64,000 nt of DNA from contig JAYRVF010000013.1 of assembly GCA_041918675.1 (NCBI GenBank), forward strand, positions 1-64,000, given 5' to 3'. Position numbers and translations under genes: made by a program. The notes beneath the pieces were generated by a model. It was not told where the DNA came from, did no database searches, and saw only the letters and a list, made by a program, of their open reading frames with translations. How positions within the stretch are numbered: position 1 is the stretch's first letter; every line of letters begins with the position of its first letter. Below are positions 43,461-53,742 of this stretch, piece by piece. The DNA comes from SCUB01 sp041918675. Lineage in GTDB: Bacteria > Pseudomonadota > Alphaproteobacteria > Rhizobiales > Xanthobacteraceae.

Positions 43461-44582
43461 ATGCCCGTTTTCTCTCCGCATCAAGACGCCGCGCTGAAGG
43501 CGGTGGCGACGTGGCTGCGCGCGGCGCGGGCGGCGCGCGGCGAGGCGGCGCGAATTTTTCGCCTGTTCGGCTATGCCGGCACCGGCAAGACCATGCTCGC
43601 GCGCCACATCGCCGCCGATGTCGACGGCGAGGTGAAATTCGCGGCCTTCACCGGCAAGGCGGCGCAGGTGATGCGCGGGCGCGGCTGCGACGGCGCCACC
43701 ACCATCCATTCGCTGATCTACCGCGCGCGCGAGACCGGCGAGGAGCAGCCGAGTTTCGAGCTCTGGGACGACGCGCCCGCCTCCAAGGCCAAGCTCATCA
43801 TCATCGACGAATGCTCGATGGTCGACGCCGAGCTCGGCCGCGATCTGCTCTCCTTCGGCGTGCCGCTGATCGTGCTCGGCGATCCGGCTCAATTGCCGCC
43901 GATTTCCGGCGGCGGTTTTTTCACCGAGGCCGAGCCCGACGCGATGCTCACCGAAGTGCACCGCCAGGCGCGGGACAATCCGATCGTGCGGATGTCGATG
44001 GACGTGCGCGAGGGCCGCGCGCTCGAAATCGGCCGTTACGGCGAAAGCGACGTCGTTCCGCGCGACGGGCTCGATCCGGAACGCGTGCCCGCCGCCGATC
44101 AGGTGCTGGTCGGCCGCAACGCCACGCGCCGCGCCTACAACAAGCGCCTGCGCGAGCGCCTCGGCATCGACGATCCGCTGCCGATAGCCGGCGACCGGTT
44201 GGTGTGCCTGCGCAACAATCGCCGCAAGATGCTGTTCAACGGCGGCTTGTGGAAGGTGCGCGAGCGCGCCGCGTCGAAATCGCGCCTCATCACCATGCGC
44301 CTCGTTCCCGACGAGGAGACCGGAAGCGCGCGCGCCAAGCCGGTGAAGGTCACGGTGCGGCCGGAATGCTTCGACGGCACGATCGATCAACTGCCCTGGG
44401 ACAATCGCAAGCCCTATGACGAATTCGATTTCGGCTATGTGCTCACCGTTCACAAGGCGCAGGGCTCGCAATGGGACGACGTCGTGCTGTTCGACGAAAG
44501 CTTCGCCTTCCAGGACAGCCGCGCGCGCTGGCTCTATACCGGCATCACCCGCGCGGCGCGGCGGCTGAGCATCGTCGTCTGA
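43461..44582 (+). CDS. RecD/Dda-like DNA helicase
   Basis: A 373-aa single-unit superfamily 1B helicase: Walker A in GYAGTGKTMLARHIA, Walker B in LIIIDECSMVD, motif III GDPAQLPP, and C-terminal UvrD_C_2 motifs (TVHKAQGSQWDDVVLFDE and LYTGITRAARRLSIVV). It lacks the long N-terminal region of RecD2 and resembles phage T4 Dda in size. Probably 5'-3' DNA unwinding in repair. Confidence 0.9.
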   Translation: MPVFSPHQDAALKAVATWLRAARAARGEAARIFRLFGYAGTGKTMLARHIAADVDGEVKFAAFTGKAAQVMRGRGCDGATTIHSLIYRARETGEEQPSFELWDDAPASKAKLIIIDECSMVDAELGRDLLSFGVPLIVLGDPAQLPPISGGGFFTEAEPDAMLTEVHRQARDNPIVRMSMDVREGRALEIGRYGESDVVPRDGLDPERVPAADQVLVGRNATRRAYNKRLRERLGIDDPLPIAGDRLVCLRNNRRKMLFNGGLWKVRERAASKSRLITMRLVPDEETGSARAKPVKVTVRPECFDGTIDQLPWDNRKPYDEFDFGYVLTVHKAQGSQWDDVVLFDESFAFQDSRARWLYTGITRAARRLSIVV

Positions 44583-44704
44583 CGGCGCCCGCCAGCAAGG
44601 CGCCCGGAGACGAATTGACGCGCGCGCGGGGCCGCGCCAACCTGTCGCGGCGGACCGCGCGAATGGGACCGCGCCCGGGACCCAGGCCCCAAGGAGTTCC
44701 CCAT

Positions 44705-45100
44705 ATGAGCGGACGGATGAAAAAATCGGACGAGCAATGGCGCGAGGAACTCACGCCGATGCAATACGCCGTGCTGCGCGAGAAGGCGACGGAGCGGCCC
44801 TTCTCCGGCGAATATGAAAACGAGACGCGCGCGGGCGCCTATGTCTGCGCCGGCTGCGGCGCGACGCTGTTTGAATCCGACACCAAATTCAACGCCGGAT
44901 GCGGCTGGCCGAGTTTCACCGCGCCGGCCGACGCCGCCGCGATCGCGGAGGAACGCGACACCAGCCACGGCATGATCCGCACCGAAGTCTTGTGCGCCGA
45001 ATGCGGCGGCCACCTCGGCCACGTCTTCGACGACGGCCCCGATCCCACCGGCCTGCGCTACTGCATCAATTCGGCCGCGCTCAAGCTCAAGCCGAAATAG
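44705..45100 (+). CDS. msrB: Peptide-methionine (R)-S-oxide reductase MsrB
   Basis: A 131-aa MsrB with zinc CxxC pairs in YVCAGCGATLF and LCAECGGHLGH and the catalytic Cys in LRYCINSAAL near the C-terminus. It also has FNAGCGWPSF. It repairs oxidised methionine. ATG 44705 is chosen; the in-frame extension to 44471 overlaps the helicase gene. Confidence 0.95.
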   Translation: MSGRMKKSDEQWREELTPMQYAVLREKATERPFSGEYENETRAGAYVCAGCGATLFESDTKFNAGCGWPSFTAPADAAAIAEERDTSHGMIRTEVLCAECGGHLGHVFDDGPDPTGLRYCINSAALKLKPK

Positions 45101-45103
45101 CGC

Positions 45104-45520
45104 TCAGCCCGGCAGGTAGCGCAGCGCCGCCGCGCGGATCGCCTCCGGGAACGGACACGCCTTGCGCGCGGCGCGATCGATATGAACGCCGGTGAGTTCG
45201 CAGGTCGCCGCGATCTCGCCGGTCTCCACCACGCGCATGTCGTGGCGGAAGCGGATCACCCGCTCGCGAATCTCGATGAGCGTGGTGCTCACCTCGATGC
45301 ATTCCCCGGCCATGACCTCGCGACGATAGGCGATGTTCTGCTGCACCGCCGACATGCCGCGGAGTTCGTCGCGCATGTAGGACGGCGTGATCCCGAGCGT
45401 GGTGAAGAACACCCAGGTTCCCTCGTCGAACTTGCCGACGTACCACATCACATTCATGTGGCCCATGTGGTCGCAATGCCAGGTTTGAACCGTGCCGCGA
45501 TAGCTGACGATCGCGCTCAT
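45104..45520 (-). CDS. 4HBT-family thioesterase
   Basis: The 138-aa hotdog protein has VQTWHCDHMGHMNVMWYVGK at the active site (an Asp-x-x-Gly-His-Met-Asn pattern) and IAYRREVMAGECIEVSTTL. It is a likely hydrolase of aromatic or short acyl-CoA. The ATG at 45520 overlaps the stop of the AraC gene (ATGA), so the two are co-translated. Confidence 0.88.
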   Translation of the reverse strand: MSAIVSYRGTVQTWHCDHMGHMNVMWYVGKFDEGTWVFFTTLGITPSYMRDELRGMSAVQQNIAYRREVMAGECIEVSTTLIEIRERVIRFRHDMRVVETGEIAATCELTGVHIDRAARKACPFPEAIRAAALRYLPG

Positions 45521-46443
45521 GCGACCTTTTCCTTCCGCCGGAACATGGTCGGCGTCATGCCGACGCGATTCTTGAAGTAGCGCGAGAAGTAGGCCGGGTC
45601 CTCGAAGCCGAGTTCGAAGGAAAGCTCGGCGATCGGCGCGGCGACATAGATCAGCCGGCGCTGCGCCTCGAGCAGCAGCCGCGCCTGCACCACCTCGAAC
45701 GCCGACTGCCCCGCGATCGCCTGGCACAGACGATTGAGCCGCCCCTCGGTCGTTTCCAGCGCCCGCGCGTAACGCGCCACGGTCCAGTGTTCGAGGAAGT
45801 GGTTTTCCACCAGGGTGCGGAAGCGGTTGAACTCGCGCAATTGCGGTCCGGTCATGCCCCATTGCGCGGAAACCGCCTGCTGGCGCGCGATCATCAGCAT
45901 GATGGCGTTGACGAGCCATTCGAGCATCAGCGCGCGGCCGGGCGCCTGATCGGCGGTCTCGCGCGCGAGCTGCTCCATCAGGACGGCGATGCGGCGGGCG
46001 TTGTCCGGCATCAATTCGAAGCCGATCACCTGCGGCGCGATCAGCAGCGTGTCGACGAATTCGCGGTGGCGCACCTGCCCCGACAGCGCCGCCTCCGAGA
46101 CCGTCAGCACATAGCCCTCGGGATCGGGATCGAAACGGAAGGAATGAACGGTCGCGGGCGGTACCGTCACCGCCGCCGGCGAAGCGACATTGCGCGTCCG
46201 GCCGTCGACCTCGATCTCGACGCTGCCGTCGAGCAGAAACAGCACCTGAAACAGGCCGCGATGCAGATGCGGCTTGATGTGCCAATCATGGCGCTCGCCG
46301 CGCGAGCGGATGTCCTCGATATGGATCAGTTCGACCCGTCCGGCGGGCTCGAACTCGCCATAAAGGGAAAATACCGGGACGGATGAATCGTCATTCAGGC
46401 CGGATCGCGGCGAAATAGGTGTCTTCTCGGCATTTTTGCCCAC
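45517..46443 (-). CDS. AraC family regulator (PobR-like)
   Basis: The 308-aa protein has an N-terminal cupin-type sensor (HLHRGLFQVLFLLDGSVEIE) and a C-terminal double helix-turn-helix (VARYARALETTEGRLNRLCQ and PIAELSFELGFEDPAYFSRY). The architecture and the IKPHLHRGLFQ segment resemble PobR/HpaA-type regulators of aromatic-acid catabolism. It is coupled to the thioesterase gene; the ferredoxin pair lies on the other side, divergently oriented. Confidence 0.88.
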   Translation of the reverse strand: MGKNAEKTPISPRSGLNDDSSVPVFSLYGEFEPAGRVELIHIEDIRSRGERHDWHIKPHLHRGLFQVLFLLDGSVEIEVDGRTRNVASPAAVTVPPATVHSFRFDPDPEGYVLTVSEAALSGQVRHREFVDTLLIAPQVIGFELMPDNARRIAVLMEQLARETADQAPGRALMLEWLVNAIMLMIARQQAVSAQWGMTGPQLREFNRFRTLVENHFLEHWTVARYARALETTEGRLNRLCQAIAGQSAFEVVQARLLLEAQRRLIYVAAPIAELSFELGFEDPAYFSRYFKNRVGMTPTMFRRKEKVA

Positions 46444-46729
46444 TCTCCGCGCCCCCTGCTCGGATCAAGACCGTCATAAAAGTACAATCGATTTCCGCAT
46501 TCGTCCATGGCGGATTTGAGAGAGGCAACAGCTTCGCGCGCCCCTCGTCCGCGCGCGGCATTGCCCGCGTGGCGGCAAGGCCTCGCGCGAGCCGTCTCGC
46601 GTCCCGACGCGAGTGTCGACGCGCCGCGTTCGCGCGGCGAGGCGTCGCGTTCGCGCGGGCGCGACTTGAACCGATCGGCTCGGCGGCCTAATTCTCGGTC
46701 GACACCCGGACCATCGCGAAAGGCTGGAA

Positions 46730-47053
46730 ATGGCGACGATCACCTATGTCGAATTCGGCGGCGCGCGGAAGACCTTCGTCGTGCCGGATGGCTGGACGGT
46801 GATGCAGGGCGCGGTCGCCAACGGCGTTGTCGGCATCGTCGCCGAATGCGGCGGTTCGTGCGCCTGCGCGACCTGCCATGTCTATATCGATGAAGCGAGC
46901 CTCGGCAAATCGCCGCCGAAGCTTGAAGGCGAAATCGCCATGCTCGATTCGGTCGCGGCCGAGTTGCGGCCAACCAGCCGCCTGAGCTGCCAGATCAAGG
47001 TGACGCCCGCGCTCGACGGCCTCGTCGTCCACGTTCCGGAGACGCAGGGCTGA
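46730..47053 (+). CDS. [2Fe-2S] ferredoxin (adrenodoxin/P450 type)
   Basis: The 107-aa ferredoxin has cluster ligands in ECGGSCACATCHVYID (C-x5-C-x2-C) and the fourth Cys in RLSCQIKV, the spacing of putidaredoxin/adrenodoxin-like proteins. It passes electrons to an oxygenase, which is not encoded here. Its stop overlaps the start of the reductase gene (TGATG). Confidence 0.93.
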   Translation: MATITYVEFGGARKTFVVPDGWTVMQGAVANGVVGIVAECGGSCACATCHVYIDEASLGKSPPKLEGEIAMLDSVAAELRPTSRLSCQIKVTPALDGLVVHVPETQG

Positions 47054-48276
47054 TGGCCGGCGCGCCCATCATCATCGTCGGCGCCGGGCAGGCCGGATTG
47101 CAGGCCGCCGAATCCCTGCGCGCCGAGGGAGTCGCGGACGAAATCATTCTCATCGGTGATGAGAACCACCTCCCCTATCAGCGTCCGCCGCTTTCCAAAC
47201 AATATCTCGTCGGCGAAACCGATGAGAGCAGGCTCACGCTGCGCTCGGCCGAAACCATCGCCGGGGCCGGCGTCACGCTTCTCACCGGCACGCGCGTCGC
47301 CGCGCTCGATCGCGCCGCGCGGCGTGTGACGCTCGCCGACGGCCGCGCGTTCACCTATTCGGGCGTCGTGCTCGCCACCGGCGCGCGGCCGCGACCCCTG
47401 CCCGTTCCCGGCGCGGAGCTCGCCGGCGTGATGCAACTGCGCACGCTTGATGACGCGCGCGCGCTTTCCCGCGCGCTCTCGGCCGCGTCGGACGTCGCCA
47501 TCATCGGCGGCGGCTTCATCGGGCTCGAAACCGCGGCCACCGCGCGCAAGTTCGGCAAGCGCGTGACCGTTTTCGAGACCCTGCCGCGGCTGATGGCCCG
47601 CGCCGTCGCGCCGCCGACCTCGGATTTTTTCGCCGCGCTGCACCGCTCGCATGGCGTCGACTTGCGCTTCGGCGCGCGCGTCGCCGCGCTCCAGGGCCGC
47701 AATGGGGCCGTCGGCGCGGTCGTGACCGATGACGGCCGCGCGCATGCCGCCGATCTCGTTGTCGTCGGCATCGGCGTCATTCCCAATGACGAGCTCGCGC
47801 GCGCGGCCGGCCTTGAATGTGATCGCGGCGTGGTGGTCGACGCCCACGCGCGCACGTCGGACGCGCGGATCGTGGCCGCCGGCGACTGCGTCGCACGGCG
47901 CGTTCCCGGCGCGAGCGAACTCGTGCGCCTTGAATCGGTGCAGAACGCGATCGAGCTCGCCAAATCGGGCGCCGCCTGGCTCGCGGGCCATGAGCGGCCT
48001 TTCGTCGCCGCGCCGTGGTTCTGGTCGGATCAGTACGACGTGAAGTTGCAGATGGCCGGCCTGTCGGCGGGCCACGACCTCATCGTCACGCGCGGCGCGC
48101 CTGAGTCGGGCGCGTTCTCCATCTTCTATTTCCGCGACGGCCGCATGATCGCCGCCGACTCCATCAACAAGCCGGCCGACCACGTCGCCGCCCGCCGCCT
48201 GCTCGACAAGGGCGCGACGCCGACGCCGGACCAGGCCGCCGATCCGGCCTTCGCGCTGATGTCGATCCTGAAGTGA
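47053..48276 (+). CDS. FAD-dependent ferredoxin reductase
   Basis: The 407-aa putidaredoxin-reductase-like enzyme has FAD motif IIIVGAGQAGLQAAESLR, PYQRPPLSKQYLVGE, NAD motif VAIIGGGFIGLETAATARKF, the FAD-contact ATG region (LATGARPRPLPVPG), and DQYDVKLQMAG in the C-terminal domain. With the upstream ferredoxin it forms a two-component electron-transfer chain for a cytochrome P450 or Rieske-type enzyme. Confidence 0.93.
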   Translation: MAGAPIIIVGAGQAGLQAAESLRAEGVADEIILIGDENHLPYQRPPLSKQYLVGETDESRLTLRSAETIAGAGVTLLTGTRVAALDRAARRVTLADGRAFTYSGVVLATGARPRPLPVPGAELAGVMQLRTLDDARALSRALSAASDVAIIGGGFIGLETAATARKFGKRVTVFETLPRLMARAVAPPTSDFFAALHRSHGVDLRFGARVAALQGRNGAVGAVVTDDGRAHAADLVVVGIGVIPNDELARAAGLECDRGVVVDAHARTSDARIVAAGDCVARRVPGASELVRLESVQNAIELAKSGAAWLAGHERPFVAAPWFWSDQYDVKLQMAGLSAGHDLIVTRGAPESGAFSIFYFRDGRMIAADSINKPADHVAARRLLDKGATPTPDQAADPAFALMSILK

Positions 48277-48415
48277 TTTTGGTCCTGAAATTATGTCGCG
48301 CCGGCGCGCAACCGGGCAAGACGGAACCATCTCGCGCGGCGGGAACACGCGCCGGACTTAGAGCCGAGAGCCAATTCCCGTCGCGCGGATGGTTTCCGCT
48401 TTTTCGCGACGCGCT

Positions 48416-49108
48416 CTAACGCCCCGCGCCAAGGGATGTCGGCACGTAATTGAGCCGACGCGCCGCGATCGCCAGATCGCAGCCCTCGCAATAGCGCGCG
48501 TCCTTGTAGTCGATCCAGTTGTGCGCATAGATGCGCTCGATCGGGATGGCATAGCGTTCCTGCAGGAAGCGCGCGAGAACGAGCCAGGCTTGACGCTGCG
48601 CCGGCGTCGCGGGCGCGGCGACATCGGGGAAATTTCCGGCGAATTCGACGCCGATGGAATTGTGCTTGAGCACGGCGCGATAGGTCGCGCTGTTGTCGAT
48701 ATATTTGTTGTCGTTGCGATTGGCGCCGTCGCCATGCGTCGGAATCGCGGTCTCCGCCGTCGCCCAATAGACCGTGCCGTCGGTTTCGACCCAGATCGTC
48801 ACGCCGCGCCGCGTCGGATTCTTCGCCTGCGCCAATGCGCCGCCGCGCGCCGAACCGGCCGGTCCCTCGGTTTGATGCACGATGATGTTGCGCCAGGCAT
48901 TCGCCCGCTCGGGCGCCCCGAGCGGATGCAGGTAGACGATGTCGAGGCCCGGCACGCGCGGCTCGCCGGAAGCGCGAGCGGCCTCGCGCAGCGCCTGGTC
49001 GAACGACGCGTCCATCGCAAGCGCGGGGCCCGCCCACGCGAGCGCGGCGATGACGAGCGCGCCGGCCGCCGCGCGGACGCCGAGAAGGTCGGTCGCAACT
49101 CTTTTCAT
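48416..49108 (-). CDS. Periplasmic N-acetylmuramoyl-L-alanine amidase
   Basis: The 230-aa protein has a signal peptide (GALVIAALAWAGPALAMDA). It is an Amidase_2 zinc enzyme with ligand His in NIIVHQTEGPAG, the core HNSIGVEFAGN and a second site in IYAHNWIDYKDARYCEG. It cleaves muramyl-peptide amide bonds. The start is ATG 49108; an earlier ATG at 49138 would add 10 residues. Confidence 0.88.
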   Translation of the reverse strand: MKRVATDLLGVRAAAGALVIAALAWAGPALAMDASFDQALREAARASGEPRVPGLDIVYLHPLGAPERANAWRNIIVHQTEGPAGSARGGALAQAKNPTRRGVTIWVETDGTVYWATAETAIPTHGDGANRNDNKYIDNSATYRAVLKHNSIGVEFAGNFPDVAAPATPAQRQAWLVLARFLQERYAIPIERIYAHNWIDYKDARYCEGCDLAIAARRLNYVPTSLGAGR

Positions 49109-49504
49109 CCGCGAAACGCTCCTTCGTTCGACGGCCATCGCCGAACCGCGACGCCGCCGCCACCCGGCCGGAAAATTGCCCGCGCCGGCGCGCGATGTCC
49201 ACTCCATCCCGCTCAGGCCTCTGGCGTTCGGCGTTCGGAAGGGACCACGGCGATGCCAAGCTTCAACGCGAATGCGATCCGGCGCGGCTTCGTCGCGATG
49301 CCGCGATGGGCGAAAGTGACCGAACGATCCCCGGGTGCGCAACCCGCGCGGAACGGCTTGACGGCGTGGCAAGGTTGCATGGAGCGCGGCGAACTCATTC
49401 CGCGCGCATGCGGCGCATGCGCCGCGCGCCTATTGCCATTTGGGCACGGCCCCATAGATTGACGTCGTCGTCGCCGCGCCGCCATTCCCACCCGGAGATT
49501 CCCC
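49109..49504. other. Intergenic region before DUF2798 gene
   Basis: This 396-nt gap lies between the amidase gene (minus) and the DUF2798 gene (plus). ORFs through it are reading-frame shadows without recognisable products. No repeat or RNA gene is seen. Confidence 0.4.
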
Positions 49505-49771
49505 TTGACGAACGCCCCCGTTGCATCGGCCGGCCGCAGGCTGCCGCATCACTACATGCACGTGATCATGCCGCTGATATTGTCGGTCATGATGACATTC
49601 ATCATCTCGCTGATCTCGACGCTGATCGGCGTCGGCTTCGCGTCCGGCATGTTCGCGACCTGGATGAAGGCCTGGGGCCTGTCGTGGCTGGTCGCCTTCC
49701 CGACGCTCATCGTCGTGCTGCCGGTGGTGCGCCGGATCGTCGCGACGCTGGTGGAACCGCCGCCGCGATGA
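49505..49771 (+). CDS. DUF2798 small membrane protein
   Basis: An 88-aa protein with two helices (VIMPLILSVMMTFIISLIST and WLVAFPTLIVVLPVVR) preceded by RRLPHHY, the DUF2798 pattern. The start codon would be TTG 49505 with GGAG upstream; ATG 49556 (MHVIMPL) is the alternative. Its stop overlaps the TMEM175 start (ATGA). Confidence 0.82.
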   Translation: MTNAPVASAGRRLPHHYMHVIMPLILSVMMTFIISLISTLIGVGFASGMFATWMKAWGLSWLVAFPTLIVVLPVVRRIVATLVEPPPR

Positions 49772-50343
49772 CGAGCGAACGGCTCGGGGCCTTCAGCGAT
49801 GGCGTGCTCGCCATCATCATCACCATCATGGTGCTGGAATTGAAGCCGCCGCATGGCGCCGACCTCGCCACGCTCGCGAAGGTCGCCCCGGTTTTCGCCA
49901 GCTATGTGATGAGCTTTCTTTATGTTGGCATCTATTGGAACAACCACCATCACCTTCTGCACACCGTAAGCCACGTGAGCGGCGGCGTGTTGTGGGCGAA
50001 TTTGCACCTGCTGTTCTGGCTGTCGCTGTTTCCGTTCGGCACCGCCTGGATGGGCGAAAATCATTTCGCCGTCCTGCCGACCGCGCTTTACGGCGTCGTG
50101 CTGCTGCTGGCGGCGATCGCCTATTACATTCTGCAATTGGCGATTCTGAAGACCGAGGGAGCGGAGGCGAGGCTCGCCAAGGCGCTCGGCGGCGATTTCA
50201 AGGGCAAGATTTCGCCGCTGATCTATCTCCTCGCCATTCCGCTCGCCTTCGTCAGCCCGTGGATCGCGAACGCGCTTTATCTCGCGGTGGCGCTAATGTG
50301 GCTCGTGCCGGATCGGCGGATCGAGCGGATGCTGGAGGGCTAG
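49768..50343 (+). CDS. TMEM175-like potassium channel (DUF1211)
   Basis: The 191-aa protein begins MTSERLGAFSDGVLAIIITI, the R-x3-FSDGV signature of bacterial TMEM175 K+ channels. About six helices follow, with FLYVGIYWNNHHHLL and WANLHLLFWLSLFPF as in the family. Four subunits would form one pore. It is coupled to the DUF2798 gene. Confidence 0.92.
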   Translation: MTSERLGAFSDGVLAIIITIMVLELKPPHGADLATLAKVAPVFASYVMSFLYVGIYWNNHHHLLHTVSHVSGGVLWANLHLLFWLSLFPFGTAWMGENHFAVLPTALYGVVLLLAAIAYYILQLAILKTEGAEARLAKALGGDFKGKISPLIYLLAIPLAFVSPWIANALYLAVALMWLVPDRRIERMLEG

Positions 50344-50380
50344 TCGAGCGGAAAATCGCGGCGTGCGCGACGACGGTCCG

Positions 50381-51055
50381 CTAATCGGGAATAATGTCGG
50401 CGAAGACGAAGCCTTCGCGCTCGACCACCTCGCCGAGCGACACGGCGATCGGCGCGGCGAACATCGGTCCGGCGCAAACAGCGGTGTGAAACTCGCCGTT
50501 TTCCCCGCACGGGTCGACGCCGGCGGGGAGATCGCGCAGCAGCGTTTCATCGAAACGGCGGCCCGCGAAAGCGCGGTCCAGCCGGCGCGGATCGACGCAG
50601 GCCAGGCGCGCGTCGAGACCCGCGCCGATCATCTCGCGCGCGAGCGCGCGCGTGTCGCGTCCCCACAGCGGAAAGATCGCCTCCATCCGCGCCTCCGCCA
50701 GCCGGCTCACGCGATAGGCGCGGATATCCTCGAGAAAGAGATCGCCGAACACCATGTGGTCGATGCCCTCGGCCTTCAGGCGCGCGCAGGCCGCGCGCAT
50801 GCGCGCCTCGTAGATCTCGTTCGAGCAAGGGTGCGGCAGCGGGATCTTGATCGCGGGCAGGCCGAGCGCGGCGATCTGCCTGTCCAGCAAGGAACTCCAG
50901 ACGCCGTGCATCGCGACGCGGTCGTGCACTTCGTTGACCGTCGTCAGAACGCCGACGACTTCCGCGAGGCCGAGGCGGCGCGCCTCGACGAGGGCATAGG
51001 CGGCGTCCTTGCCCGAACTCCACGAGATGTAGGCCTTTGGCGGATTCGCCGTCAT
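50381..51055 (-). CDS. Dph6-like ATP-PPi (PP-loop) enzyme
   Basis: The 224-aa protein begins with KAYISWSSGKDAAYAL, the SGGKDS-type PP-loop, and continues like the DUF71/diphthine-ammonia ligase family (HGVWSSLLDRQIAALGLPAI, FGDLFLEDIRAYR, and EN-GEFHT near the end). Eukaryotic and archaeal Dph6 amidates diphthine in EF2; bacteria lack diphthamide, so the substrate here is unknown. ATG 51055 was chosen. Confidence 0.85.
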   Translation of the reverse strand: MTANPPKAYISWSSGKDAAYALVEARRLGLAEVVGVLTTVNEVHDRVAMHGVWSSLLDRQIAALGLPAIKIPLPHPCSNEIYEARMRAACARLKAEGIDHMVFGDLFLEDIRAYRVSRLAEARMEAIFPLWGRDTRALAREMIGAGLDARLACVDPRRLDRAFAGRRFDETLLRDLPAGVDPCGENGEFHTAVCAGPMFAAPIAVSLGEVVEREGFVFADIIPD

Positions 51056-51405
51056 TATCGTCACCGATCGGAAGATATGAGGCGGCGCCGCGCGCGCGAA
51101 GCCGCCGATACGCCACGATGCGCGCGCGCCGCCGGCGCGAAAATGGCCGCGCGCGGGAACCGCGCTAGGTCCGCGCGGCACGACAACGAAGGGATCGGCG
51201 AGGGGATGAGGTCAGCCAAGGAAAATTCCGCGCGCGGTCCGGCGATGATGCCGCGCGACTATCGCATATCGCGGCGGCGGCGCAATCCCGCCCCGTCCCA
51301 AACGAAATGGCATGGTCTTGTTCGTTGACGACACGCTTCGCGATGATGCCCGGCCATGACGAAGAAATTGGCGCGGCACGCGGCGAAGACGCGGCGCGCG
51401 GCGGC
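51056..51405. other. Intergenic region between rpoD 3' repeats and Dph6-like gene
   Basis: These 350 nt show no recognisable gene. The two flanking genes both run on the minus strand, so the promoter of the Dph6-like gene is somewhere here. The left part of the tandem repeat downstream of rpoD begins at 51406. Confidence 0.4.
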
Positions 51406-51479
51406 TCAATTATCCAAAAGGCTCCCGAGCCCGCGCGCTTCCTAATTATCCAAAAAGCTCCGCGGCGTCCGCGATCTTC

Positions 51480-53588
<2,109 letters not shown>

Positions 53589-53742
53589 TCCCTCAAACTC
53601 CCGAAACCCCCGGGCCGGACCATGCCGGCGGGGTCATCCCATTTCCCGTCAATCAAATCCCCGACGCGGCACGTCCGAGGCGGCCGGCGCATCGGAATGG
53701 TCCCGCGCGGCCCATGAATGGGCCGGCCGGATGAAAATAACG

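Noticed and set aside
43461..44582. Phage origin for the Dda/RecD-like helicase
   Set aside because: Base composition matches neighbours and no phage genes are near; such single-unit helicases are chromosomal in alphaproteobacteria.
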